Shown here piece by piece: positions 31,866-39,594 of a stretch of 41,114 bases of DNA. This stretch comes from Streptococcus mitis (lineage in GTDB: Bacteria > Bacillota > Bacilli > Lactobacillales > Streptococcaceae): the NCBI GenBank assembly GCA_018364455.1, contig JAGZLW010000017.1:1-41114 (forward strand), read 5' to 3'. A model generated the notes under the pieces. That model was not told the DNA's origin. It made no database searches and saw only the letters and a program-made list of their open reading frames with translations. Position numbers and translations under genes: made by a program. Numbering within the stretch: position 1 is the first letter of the stretch; the number at the start of each line of letters is the position of its first letter.

Positions 31866-32597
31866 ATGCAACTAAAAAATAAAAATATCTTTATTACAGG
31901 TTCGAGTCGTGGAATTGGTCTTGCCATTGCCCACAAGTTCGCTCAAGCAGGAGCCAACATCGTCTTAAACAGTCGTGGGTCTATCTCAGAAGAATTGCTC
32001 GCTGAGTTTTCAAACTATGGTGTAAAGGTGGTTCCCATTTCAGGAGATGTATCAGATTTTGCAGACGCTAAGCGTATGGTTGATCAAGCTATTGCAGAGC
32101 TGGGTTCAGTAGATGTTTTGGTTAACAATGCTGGAATTACCCAAGATACCCTGATGCTCAAGATGACAGAAGCAGATTTTGAAAAAGTGCTTAAAGTAAA
32201 TCTGACTGGTGCCTTTAACATGACACAATCAGTCTTGAAACCGATGATGAAAGCCAGAGAAGGTGCTATCATTAATATGTCTAGTGTTGTTGGTTTGATG
32301 GGAAATATTGGTCAAGCTAACTATGCAGCTTCTAAGGCTGGTTTGATTGGTTTTACCAAGTCTGTGGCGCGTGAAGTGGCCAATCGCAATATCAGGGTTA
32401 ATGCTATCGCACCGGGAATGATTGAGTCCGATATGACTGCTGTCCTATCAGACAAGGTAAAAGATGCTATGCTGGCGCAAATTCCTATGAAAGCATTTGG
32501 GCAGGCGGAGCAGGTTGCAGATTTAACAGTATTTTTAGCAGGCCAAGATTATCTAACTGGTCAAGTGGTTGCCATTGATGGTGGCCTCAGTATGTAG
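31866..32597 (+). CDS. fabG: 3-oxoacyl-ACP reductase
   Basis: This 243-residue short-chain dehydrogenase uses NADPH. The Rossmann motif TGSSRGIG lies at residues 11-18 and NNAG at 87-90. The catalytic Ser140, Tyr153 and Lys157 lie in MSSVVG and YAASK. It ends GLSM, as is common for FabG. AGGAGAAAAGA precedes the ATG. Confidence 0.97.
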   Translation: MQLKNKNIFITGSSRGIGLAIAHKFAQAGANIVLNSRGSISEELLAEFSNYGVKVVPISGDVSDFADAKRMVDQAIAELGSVDVLVNNAGITQDTLMLKMTEADFEKVLKVNLTGAFNMTQSVLKPMMKAREGAIINMSSVVGLMGNIGQANYAASKAGLIGFTKSVAREVANRNIRVNAIAPGMIESDMTAVLSDKVKDAMLAQIPMKAFGQAEQVADLTVFLAGQDYLTGQVVAIDGGLSM

Positions 32598-32618
32598 CAG
32601 AAGCTAGAGGTAAAAAAG

Positions 32619-33854
32619 ATGAAACTAAATCGTGTAGTAGTAACAGGTTATGGAGTGACATCTCCAATCGGAAATACACCAGAAGAATTTTGGAATAGTT
32701 TGACAACTGGAAAAATCGGAATTGGTCCAATTACAAAATTTGATCATAGTAACTTTGATGTGCATAATGCAGCAGAAATCCAAGATTTTCCTTTTGATAA
32801 ATACTTTGTAAAGAAAGATACCAACCGTTTTGACAACTATTCTTTGTATGCCTTGTACGCAGCCCAAGAAGCTGTCAATCATGCAGGTCTTGATGTAGAG
32901 GCTATTGACAAGGATCGTTTTGGTGTTATCGTGGCCTCTGGTATTGGTGGAATCAAGGAAATTGAGGATCAAGTGCTTCGCCTAAATGAAAAAGGACCAA
33001 AACGTGTAAAACCATTGACTCTTCCAAAAGCCTTGCCAAATATGGCTTCAGGAAATGTTGCTATGCGTTTTGGAGCAAACGGTGTTTGTAAATCCATCAA
33101 TACTGCCTGTGCTTCATCAAATGACGCGATTGGGGATGCCTTCCGCTCCATTAAGTTTGGTTTCCAAGATGTTATGTTAGTAGGTGGTTCAGAAGCCTCT
33201 ATCACACCTTTTGCTATTGCTGGTTTCCAAGCCCTAACAGCTCTCTCTACTACAGAGGATCCTACTCGAGCTTCTATACCATTTGATAAGGACCGTAATG
33301 GTTTTGTTATGGGTGAAGGTTCAGGGATGTTGGTTCTTGAAAGTCTGGAACACGCCGAAAAACGTGGCGCTACTATCCTTGCCGAAGTAGTTGGTTACGG
33401 AAATACCTGTGATGCCTACCATATGACTTCTCCTCATCCAGAAGGTCAAGGAGCTATCAAGGCCATCAAACTAGCCTTGGAGGAAGCTGAGATTTCTCCA
33501 GAGCAAGTAGCCTATGTCAATGCTCACGGAACGTCAACTCCTGCTAATGAAAAAGGAGAAAGTGGTGCGATCGTGGCTGTTCTTGGTAAGGAAGTACCTG
33601 TATCATCAACCAAATCATTCACAGGACATTTGCTGGGAGCTGCAGGTGCGGTAGAAGCTATCGTCACAATTGAAGCCATGCGTCATAACTTTGTACCAAT
33701 GACAGCTGGAACAAGTGAAGTATCAGATGATATCGAAGCCAATGTCGTTTATGGACAAGGCTTGGAGCAAGAAATTCCATACGCTATTTCAAATACTTTT
33801 GGTTTTGGTGGCCACAATGCAGTTCTTGCTTTCAAACGTTGGGAGAATAAATAA
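32619..33854 (+). CDS. fabF: 3-oxoacyl-ACP synthase II
   Basis: This 411-residue elongating condensing enzyme has the Cys-His-His triad: Cys164 in NTACASSNDA, His303 in NAHGTSTPAN and His337 in TGHLLGAAGA. The C-terminal NTFGFGGHNAVLAF is typical. No FabB gene is seen, so FabF probably extends both saturated and unsaturated chains, as is known in streptococci. It lies between fabG and accB, 2 nt before the latter. Confidence 0.97.
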   Translation: MKLNRVVVTGYGVTSPIGNTPEEFWNSLTTGKIGIGPITKFDHSNFDVHNAAEIQDFPFDKYFVKKDTNRFDNYSLYALYAAQEAVNHAGLDVEAIDKDRFGVIVASGIGGIKEIEDQVLRLNEKGPKRVKPLTLPKALPNMASGNVAMRFGANGVCKSINTACASSNDAIGDAFRSIKFGFQDVMLVGGSEASITPFAIAGFQALTALSTTEDPTRASIPFDKDRNGFVMGEGSGMLVLESLEHAEKRGATILAEVVGYGNTCDAYHMTSPHPEGQGAIKAIKLALEEAEISPEQVAYVNAHGTSTPANEKGESGAIVAVLGKEVPVSSTKSFTGHLLGAAGAVEAIVTIEAMRHNFVPMTAGTSEVSDDIEANVVYGQGLEQEIPYAISNTFGFGGHNAVLAFKRWENK

Positions 33855-33856
33855 GT

Positions 33857-34342
33857 ATGAATTTAAACGATATTAAAGATTTGATGGCTCAATTTGACCA
33901 ATCAAGTTTGAGAGAATTTTCTTATAAGAATGGGACGGATGAATTGCAGTTTAGTAAGAATGAAGCGAGACTGGTGTCTGAGGTTGCAGCTCAAGTCGCT
34001 CCAGCGTCCGTTCTAGAAACACAAAGTCCAGTAGCTCCTACATCTGCTCCAGCAGAGACGGTAACAGAAGAGGTTCTAGCTCCAGCTGAAGTAAGTGTGG
34101 CTGCTGAGGGAGATCTTGTAGAGAGTCCACTTGTTGGAGTGGCTTACTTGGCTGCTGGACCAGATAAACCTGCCTTCGTTTCAGTTGGTGATAGTGTCAA
34201 AAAAGGTCAAACTCTGGTGATCATCGAAGCCATGAAAGTCATGAATGAAATCCCAGCTCCTAAGGATGGTGTGGTAACGGAAATTCTCGTTTCTAACGAA
34301 GAAATGGTTGAGTTTGGTAAAGGATTGGTACGAATCAAATGA
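33857..34342 (+). CDS. accB: Biotin carboxyl carrier protein of acetyl-CoA carboxylase
   Basis: This 161-residue protein has an N-terminal helical part, a flexible Ala/Pro/Val-rich linker (about residues 43-85) and a C-terminal biotinyl domain. Biotin is attached to Lys127 in EAMKVMNEI. It shuttles carboxyl groups between AccC and the AccAD transferase. It starts 2 nt after fabF and overlaps fabZ by 4 nt (ATGA). Confidence 0.96.
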   Translation: MNLNDIKDLMAQFDQSSLREFSYKNGTDELQFSKNEARLVSEVAAQVAPASVLETQSPVAPTSAPAETVTEEVLAPAEVSVAAEGDLVESPLVGVAYLAAGPDKPAFVSVGDSVKKGQTLVIIEAMKVMNEIPAPKDGVVTEILVSNEEMVEFGKGLVRIK

Positions 34343-34761
34343 TCGATATTCAAGGAATCAAAGAAGCTCTTCCCCACCGTTATCCTATGCTCCTAGTAGA
34401 TCGTGTGTTGAAAGTGAGCGAGGATACCATTGTTGCCATCAAAAATGTGACCATCAATGAGCCCTTCTTTAACGGTCATTTCCCTCAATATCCAGTTATG
34501 CCAGGTGTTCTGATCATGGAAGCCTTGGCGCAAACAGCTGGTGTCTTGGAGTTATCAAAACCTGAAAATAAAGGGAAACTGGTCTTTTACGCTGGTATGG
34601 ATAAGGTCAAATTCAAGAAGCAAGTTGTACCAGGCGACCAATTGGTTATGACGACAACCTTTGTAAAACGGCGTGGTACTATTGCCGTGGTTGAAGCAAA
34701 GGCTGAAGTGGATGGCAAGCTTGTAGCTAGTGGTACTCTTACCTTTGCAATAGGGAACTAA
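34339..34761 (+). CDS. fabZ: 3-hydroxyacyl-ACP dehydratase
   Basis: This 140-residue hot-dog-fold enzyme has PHRYPMLLVDRV near residues 12-23. The active-site His47 lies in NGHFPQYPVMPG and Glu61 in LIMEALAQ. It removes water from 3-hydroxyacyl-ACP to give the trans-2-enoyl product. FabM, not FabZ, makes the cis isomer here. Its start overlaps accB by 4 nt; accC begins 11 nt later. Confidence 0.97.
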   Translation: MIDIQGIKEALPHRYPMLLVDRVLKVSEDTIVAIKNVTINEPFFNGHFPQYPVMPGVLIMEALAQTAGVLELSKPENKGKLVFYAGMDKVKFKKQVVPGDQLVMTTTFVKRRGTIAVVEAKAEVDGKLVASGTLTFAIGN

Positions 34762-34772
34762 GGAGGTTCTCC

Positions 34773-36140
34773 ATGTTTCGAAAAATTTTAATTGCCAATC
34801 GTGGTGAAATTGCGGTTCGTATTATCCGTGCGGCGCGTGAATTGGGGATTGCGACGGTAGCGGTTTATTCGACTGCTGATAAGGAAGCCCTTCATACGCT
34901 TTTGGCAGATGAAGCAGTTTGTATCGGCCCTGGTAAGGCAACAGAGTCTTATCTCAATATCAATGCGGTTCTATCAGCTGCAGTCTTGACTGAGGCAGAA
35001 GCTATTCACCCCGGTTTCGGATTTCTCAGTGAAAATTCCAAATTTGCAACCATGTGTGAAGAGGTGGGGATTAAGTTTATCGGTCCATCTGGTCATGTCA
35101 TGGATATGATGGGAGACAAAATCAATGCGCGTACTCAGATGATTAAAGCTGGTGTTCCAGTCATTCCAGGTTCAGATGGAGAAGTGCATAACTATGAAGA
35201 AGCTTTGATTGTTGCTGAAAAAATTGGCTATCCTGTTATGCTAAAGGCTTCAGCAGGTGGTGGCGGCAAAGGGATTCGTAAGGTTGAAAAACCAGAAGAC
35301 CTTGTTTCAGCCTTTGAAACTGCCTCTAGTGAAGCAAAGGCCAATTATGGCAATGGTGCTATGTATATAGAACGGGTCATCTATCCAGCTCGTCATATCG
35401 AGGTTCAAATCCTAGGAGATGAGCATGGACATGTGATTCACTTGGGTGAGCGGGATTGTTCTCTTCAACGGAATAATCAAAAGGTTTTAGAAGAAAGTCC
35501 TTCGATTGCAATCGGAAAAACGCTGCGCCATGAAATTGGTGCTGCTGCTGTTCGAGCGGCAGAGTCTGTTGGATATGAGAATGCAGGGACTATTGAGTTT
35601 CTTCTTGATGAAGCCAGTGGCAAATTCTATTTCATGGAAATGAATACTCGTGTTCAGGTAGAGCATCCAGTAACAGAGTTTGTTTCAGGTGTGGATATCG
35701 TTAAGGAACAGATTCGCATTGCGGCAGGTCAGCCCCTGTCTGTTAAGCAAGAAGATATTGTCCTACGAGGCCATGCCATCGAGTGTCGGATCAATGCAGA
35801 AAATCCATCCTTCAATTTTGCTCCAAGTCCAGGTAAGATTACTAATCTCCATCTGCCAAGTGGAGGAGTTGGCTTGCGCGTGGATTCAGCAGTTTATCCA
35901 GGCTATACCATTCCACCTTATTATGATAGTATGATTGCTAAAATCATCGTTCACGGTGAAAATCGTTTTGATGCCTTGATGAAAATGCAACGTGCCCTCT
36001 ATGAACTAGAGATTGAAGGGGTGCAGACCAATGCAGATTTCCAGCTTGACCTCATTTCAGATCGCAATGTCATTGCTGGAGATTACGATACTTCCTTCTT
36101 GATGGAAACCTTCTTACCCAAGTATCAAGAAAAAGAATAA
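34773..36140 (+). CDS. accC: Biotin carboxylase subunit of acetyl-CoA carboxylase
   Basis: This 455-residue ATP-grasp enzyme carboxylates biotin on AccB. It shows FRKILIANRGEIAVRIIRAA at the start, cited here as 20 residues, then the glycine-rich ATP loop KASAGGGGKGIRKV near 159-172, RDCSLQRNNQKVLEESPS near 230-247, and FYFMEMNTRVQVEHPVTE in the active site. AAGGAGG precedes the ATG. Length is standard. Confidence 0.97.
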   Translation: MFRKILIANRGEIAVRIIRAARELGIATVAVYSTADKEALHTLLADEAVCIGPGKATESYLNINAVLSAAVLTEAEAIHPGFGFLSENSKFATMCEEVGIKFIGPSGHVMDMMGDKINARTQMIKAGVPVIPGSDGEVHNYEEALIVAEKIGYPVMLKASAGGGGKGIRKVEKPEDLVSAFETASSEAKANYGNGAMYIERVIYPARHIEVQILGDEHGHVIHLGERDCSLQRNNQKVLEESPSIAIGKTLRHEIGAAAVRAAESVGYENAGTIEFLLDEASGKFYFMEMNTRVQVEHPVTEFVSGVDIVKEQIRIAAGQPLSVKQEDIVLRGHAIECRINAENPSFNFAPSPGKITNLHLPSGGVGLRVDSAVYPGYTIPPYYDSMIAKIIVHGENRFDALMKMQRALYELEIEGVQTNADFQLDLISDRNVIAGDYDTSFLMETFLPKYQEKE

Positions 36141-36176
36141 AATGATTTCAAGAGTTTAAACCGAAAAGGGGAATCA

Positions 36177-37043
36177 ATGGCTCTATTTAGTAAAAAAGAT
36201 AAGTATATTCGAATCAATCCCAATCGTTCGGTTAGGGAAAAACCTCAAGCCAAGCCAGAGGTTCCAGATGAATTATTCTCCCAGTGTCCAGGCTGTAAGT
36301 ATACCATTTATCAGAAGGATCTGGGAAGTGAGCGTATCTGTCCACATTGTAGCTATACCTTTCGTATTTCTGCCCAAGAACGCTTGGCTTTGACGATTGA
36401 TATGGGAACCTTCAAGGAATTGTTTACAGGGATTGAAAGCAAGGATCCCTTGCATTTCCCTGGTTATCAAAAGAAACTAGCAACTATGCGTGAAAAAACA
36501 GGTCTGGATGAAGCCGTTGTGACAGGAACTGCTCTTATTAAAGGTCAGACTGTGGCTCTTGGTATTATGGATTCCAACTTTATCATGGCTTCTATGGGTA
36601 CAGTTGTAGGTGAGAAAATCACTCGCTTGTTTGAGTATGCGACTGTTGAACAGTTGCCAGTTGTTCTCTTCACAGCCTCTGGTGGAGCCCGTATGCAGGA
36701 AGGGATCATGAGTCTCATGCAGATGGCCAAGATTTCTGCAGCGGTTAAACGGCATTCAAATGCTGGTCTCTTTTACCTAACCATTTTGACAGATCCAACG
36801 ACAGGTGGTGTAACAGCTTCCTTCGCTATGGAAGGCGATATCATTTTAGCTGAACCACAAAGTTTGGTTGGTTTTGCTGGGCGTCGTGTGATTGAAAATA
36901 CGGTTCGTGAAAGCTTACCTGAGGATTTCCAAAAGGCAGAATTCTTATTGGAACATGGCTTTGTGGATGCTATTGTCAAAAGAAGAGACTTACCAGATAC
37001 GATTGCTAGCCTAGTCAGATTGCACGGAGGGAGTCCAAGATGA
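36177..37043 (+). CDS. accD: Acetyl-CoA carboxylase carboxyltransferase, beta subunit
   Basis: This 288-residue subunit starts with a zinc ribbon: Cys37, Cys40, Cys55 and Cys58 in CPGC and CPHC. The crotonase-like transferase core has FTASGGARMQEGIMSLMQMA and the DPTTGGVTASFAM oxyanion region. With AccA it moves the carboxyl group from biotin to acetyl-CoA. Its end overlaps accA by 4 nt, ATGA. Confidence 0.97.
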   Translation: MALFSKKDKYIRINPNRSVREKPQAKPEVPDELFSQCPGCKYTIYQKDLGSERICPHCSYTFRISAQERLALTIDMGTFKELFTGIESKDPLHFPGYQKKLATMREKTGLDEAVVTGTALIKGQTVALGIMDSNFIMASMGTVVGEKITRLFEYATVEQLPVVLFTASGGARMQEGIMSLMQMAKISAAVKRHSNAGLFYLTILTDPTTGGVTASFAMEGDIILAEPQSLVGFAGRRVIENTVRESLPEDFQKAEFLLEHGFVDAIVKRRDLPDTIASLVRLHGGSPR

Positions 37044-37807
37044 ATATTGCAAAAATAGTCAGAGAAGCGCGTGAGCAGAGTCGCTTGACAACCTTGGACT
37101 TTGCGACAGGCATTTTTGATGACTTTATCCAATTACACGGTGACCGTTCTTTTCGTGACGATGGTGCAGTTGTTGGTGGTATCGGATGGCTTGGAGACCA
37201 AGCTGTAACAGTGGTTGGTATCCAAAAAGGCAAGAGTTTACAAGATAACCTCAAGCGGAATTTTGGTCAACCACATCCAGAAGGCTACCGCAAGGCCCTA
37301 CGTTTGATGAAACAGGCTGAAAAGTTTGGTCGTCCAGTTGTGACCTTTATCAATACTGCAGGTGCCTATCCTGGTGTCGGCGCGGAAGAACGTGGACAGG
37401 GAGAAGCTATCGCTCGCAATCTCATGGAAATGAGTGACCTGAAAGTTCCGATTATCGCCATCATTATAGGTGAAGGTGGTTCAGGTGGGGCTCTGGCTCT
37501 AGCAGTCGCAGACCGTGTTTGGATGCTGGAAAATTCTATCTATGCCATTCTCAGCCCAGAAGGCTTTGCTTCCATTCTATGGAAGGACGGAACTCGTGCC
37601 ATGGAAGCAGCAGAGTTGATGAAAATCACTTCACATGAATTGCTAGAAATGAACGTGGTGGACAAGGTGATTTCTGAAGCAGGACTTTCTAGTAAAGAAC
37701 TGATTAAGAGTGTTAAAAAAGAACTCCAAACTGAACTAGCTTTACTTTCACAAAAACTGCTAGAAGAGTTGTTGGAAGAGCGTTACCAACGATTTAGAAA
37801 ATACTAA
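37040..37807 (+). CDS. accA: Acetyl-CoA carboxylase carboxyltransferase, alpha subunit
   Basis: This 255-residue subunit has FIQLHGDRSFRDDGAVVGGI near residues 29-48, FINTAGAYPGVGAEERGQGE near 95-114, and IGEGGSGGALALAVADRVWM near 139-158. It forms the A2B2 transferase with AccD. It is the last gene of the FAS II cluster. The A of its stop codon (37807) is the first base of a BOX repeat. No separate hairpin lies between the gene and the BOX, so the transcript enters the BOX and should end at the hairpin at 37976. Confidence 0.96.
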   Translation: MNIAKIVREAREQSRLTTLDFATGIFDDFIQLHGDRSFRDDGAVVGGIGWLGDQAVTVVGIQKGKSLQDNLKRNFGQPHPEGYRKALRLMKQAEKFGRPVVTFINTAGAYPGVGAEERGQGEAIARNLMEMSDLKVPIIAIIIGEGGSGGALALAVADRVWMLENSIYAILSPEGFASILWKDGTRAMEAAELMKITSHELLEMNVVDKVISEAGLSSKELIKSVKKELQTELALLSQKLLEELLEERYQRFRKY

Positions 37808-37958
37808 TACTCTTCGAAAATCAAATTCAAACCACGTCAGCGTCCCCTTACCGTATATATGGTTACTGACTTCGTCAGTTCTATCCACAACCTCAAAACA
37901 GTGTTTTGAGCAGCCTGCGGCTAGCTTCCTAGTTTGCTTTTTGATTTTCATTGAGTAT
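37807..37958 (+). repeat. BOX element A-B-C after accA
   Basis: This 152-bp copy is the complete form. Box A has CAAACCACGTCAGCGTC and CCTTACCGTA, box B has TTACTGACTTCGTCAG and CAACCTCAAAACAGTG, and box C has GCGGCTAGCTTCCTAG and CATTGAGTAT. It starts on the last base of the accA stop codon. It contains several internal inverted repeats, such as CTGACTTCGTCAG. Confidence 0.93.
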
Positions 37959-37975
37959 AATTCTTTAGAATACGC

Positions 37976-38008
37976 AAAAACTAGAACTGGCAGTCAGTTC
38001 TAGTTTTT
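37976..38008 (+). terminator. Terminator of the FAS II operon
   Basis: AAAAACTAGAACTG pairs perfectly with CAGTTCTAGTTTTT around a 5-nt loop. It can act on either strand. Confidence 0.92.
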
Positions 38009-38040
38009 ATGTTGTTCTTACTCTGTATCAAGGACGAAGT

Positions 38041-38071
38041 AAAAGGTGCTTGGAAAACCAAACACCTTTTT
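38041..38071. terminator. Terminator after nusB, bidirectional
   Basis: AAAAGGTGCTTGG and CCAAACACCTTTT pair (one mismatch) around AAAA. It lies 2 nt past the nusB stop and faces the accA terminator. Confidence 0.88.
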
Positions 38072-38073
38072 GA

Positions 38074-38499
38074 TTATTCATTTTCTTCAGTTACAAATTG
38101 ACTAAGCAGTCCGTTGATAAAGCGGGCTGATTTTTGATCTGAAAAATTCTTGGCAAGTTCAATAGCTTCATTGACTGCTACCAGCTGGGGTGTATCAAAT
38201 GATGTAATTTCAAAGATACCCAAGCGTAGCAAGTTTTTTTCGACCAAGGTCAAGCGTTCAACTGTCCAGCCTGACTTGAGGTGCTGGTTGATTTGTTTAT
38301 CCAACTCGTCTTTTTGAGCTTGAACACCAGAAACCAAGTTCAGAAGAAAGGCAGGGATTTGCACATCTGCATCTTCACGGTCATGTGTGTAGGCAAAGTG
38401 ACAAGCTGTCTCCATATCTGTGCCGAATTCAAGGCTCATAAGAGCTTGAAAAGCACATTTACGAAGTTCGCGTCTAGATTCTAATAATGGACTAGTCAT
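38074..38499 (-). CDS. nusB: Transcription antitermination factor NusB
   Basis: This 141-residue all-helical protein begins MTSPLLESRRELRKCAFQAL and contains LTLVEKNLLRLGIFEI and VAVNEAIELAKNFSDQKSARFINGLLS, cited as AVNEAIELAKNFSDQK then FINGLL. NusB with S10 binds boxA RNA during rRNA transcription antitermination. It is the last gene of the efp-Gls24-nusB cluster and overlaps the gene before it by 8 nt. Confidence 0.95.
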   Translation of the reverse strand: MTSPLLESRRELRKCAFQALMSLEFGTDMETACHFAYTHDREDADVQIPAFLLNLVSGVQAQKDELDKQINQHLKSGWTVERLTLVEKNLLRLGIFEITSFDTPQLVAVNEAIELAKNFSDQKSARFINGLLSQFVTEENE

Positions 38500-38881
38500 T
38501 GAGGAAGTCCTCGTTAAATAGATCTTTCAACTCTGGTTTAGGTGTTTTGTCTGGAACAATTCCTGTAACATGGATATTGACAGCAGAAAGTTCCACATCA
38601 GCCATATCATGGACAGCATCTTTGACCGCTTTTTGAATAGCAAGAGCAACTTTTGGTACTTTCACACCGTACTCAAGATAGAGGTAGATGTCAGCAGTTA
38701 GTTCTTCGTTGCTTTCTTTTAAGTAGACGCCACGACCAAGAGAGAGTTTTGATAGGGTATCAGATACGGATTTATTTGAAAATGAATGGACACCATCAAC
38801 TTTAGCAGTTGCGATGGCAATGATTTTTTCAAGTACACGTGGAGCGATAACGATTTCGCCAAATTGTTCTTCAGTTCCCAT
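38492..38881 (-). CDS. Asp23/Gls24 family envelope-stress protein
   Basis: This 129-residue protein has the family pattern: GEIVIAPRVLEKIIAIATAKVDGV near the start (residues 8-31, partly cited), LYLEYGVKVPKVALAIQKAV and AVNIHVTGIVPD. Members of the Asp23/Gls24 group help with alkaline and cell-wall stress and can be anchored at the membrane through AmaP. No anchor gene is adjacent. It lies between efp (21-nt gap) and nusB (8-nt overlap), a conserved Firmicute order (YqhY-NusB). Confidence 0.88.
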   Translation of the reverse strand: MGTEEQFGEIVIAPRVLEKIIAIATAKVDGVHSFSNKSVSDTLSKLSLGRGVYLKESNEELTADIYLYLEYGVKVPKVALAIQKAVKDAVHDMADVELSAVNIHVTGIVPDKTPKPELKDLFNEDFLND

Positions 38882-38902
38882 AGAATGACCTCTTTCTAGA
38901 GA

Positions 38903-39463
38903 TTAGGCACGAGAAACGTAAGTTCCTTCTGCAGTGTTGATGATCAATTTTTGTCCAGCTTCGATGAAGTCAGGAACGTTGACAACAAGTCCAGTTTCCA
39001 TAGTTGCTGGTTTACCAGAACCTGTAACAGTAGCACCCTTGATAGATGGTTGTGTTTCAGCAACTGTCAATTCAACAGTAGTTGGTACAGTTACACCGAT
39101 TACTTCAGTTCCGTAGAATTGGATTTTTACATCTGAGTTTTCAAGGATGTAAAGCAATTCATTTTCAACGTTTACGACTGGGATTTCGTATTGGTCATAA
39201 GTTTCAGTGTTCATGAAGTAGGCAGTTTCATCCATTTTGTACAAGTATTGAGCTGGAACAGTTTCGATAATAGCTTGTTCGAATTTTTCTTCTGGACGGT
39301 AGCTTGTATCAAATGTAGAACCAGTACGGACATCACGCAATTTCATACGCATGATCGTGTTTCCTTTACCTGGTTTGTGGTGGCTAGCTTCCAAAACGCG
39401 GATTAATTTTCCGTCTGCAGTTTCAAATGTCATACCAGCTTTCAATTTGCTTGCTTCAATCAT
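38903..39463 (-). CDS. efp: Translation elongation factor P
   Basis: This 186-residue three-domain protein relieves ribosomes stalled at proline runs. The tip of domain I is SHHKPGKGNT with Lys33 at the position modified in many bacteria. No modification genes of the EpmAB or EarP type are in the window. The C-terminal ETGLVVNVPDFIEAG and INTAEGTYVSRA are typical. AAAGAGG precedes the ATG. It begins the cluster with the Gls24 gene and nusB. Confidence 0.97.
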   Translation of the reverse strand: MIEASKLKAGMTFETADGKLIRVLEASHHKPGKGNTIMRMKLRDVRTGSTFDTSYRPEEKFEQAIIETVPAQYLYKMDETAYFMNTETYDQYEIPVVNVENELLYILENSDVKIQFYGTEVIGVTVPTTVELTVAETQPSIKGATVTGSGKPATMETGLVVNVPDFIEAGQKLIINTAEGTYVSRA

Positions 39464-39497
39464 GTTTTTACCTCTTTAATAAATATTATTACTCTTC

Positions 39498-39526
39498 ATT
39501 TTACCATAAAATCTTCTGGAAATAAA
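39498..39526 (-). promoter_or_regulatory. Promoter of efp operon
   Basis: On the minus strand a -10 TAAAAT (39498-39503) has a TGG extension. A weak -35 TTTATT lies 17 nt upstream (39521-39526). Confidence 0.7.
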
Positions 39527-39558
39527 GCCAAAATAGTTATTGGGAGATGGTAGGGGAG

Positions 39559-39584
39559 AAAAAAACCAACCTCAGGGCTGGTTT
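39559..39584 (-). terminator. Terminator after gatB
   Basis: On the minus strand AAACCAGCC and GGTTGGTTT pair (one G-T pair) around a 4-nt loop, followed by a T run. Confidence 0.87.
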
Positions 39585-39594
39585 CTTTTACATA

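Noticed and set aside
15235..37958. BOX copies as a CRISPR array
   Set aside because: The copies are kilobases apart, over 100 bp long and have no spacer pattern or cas genes.
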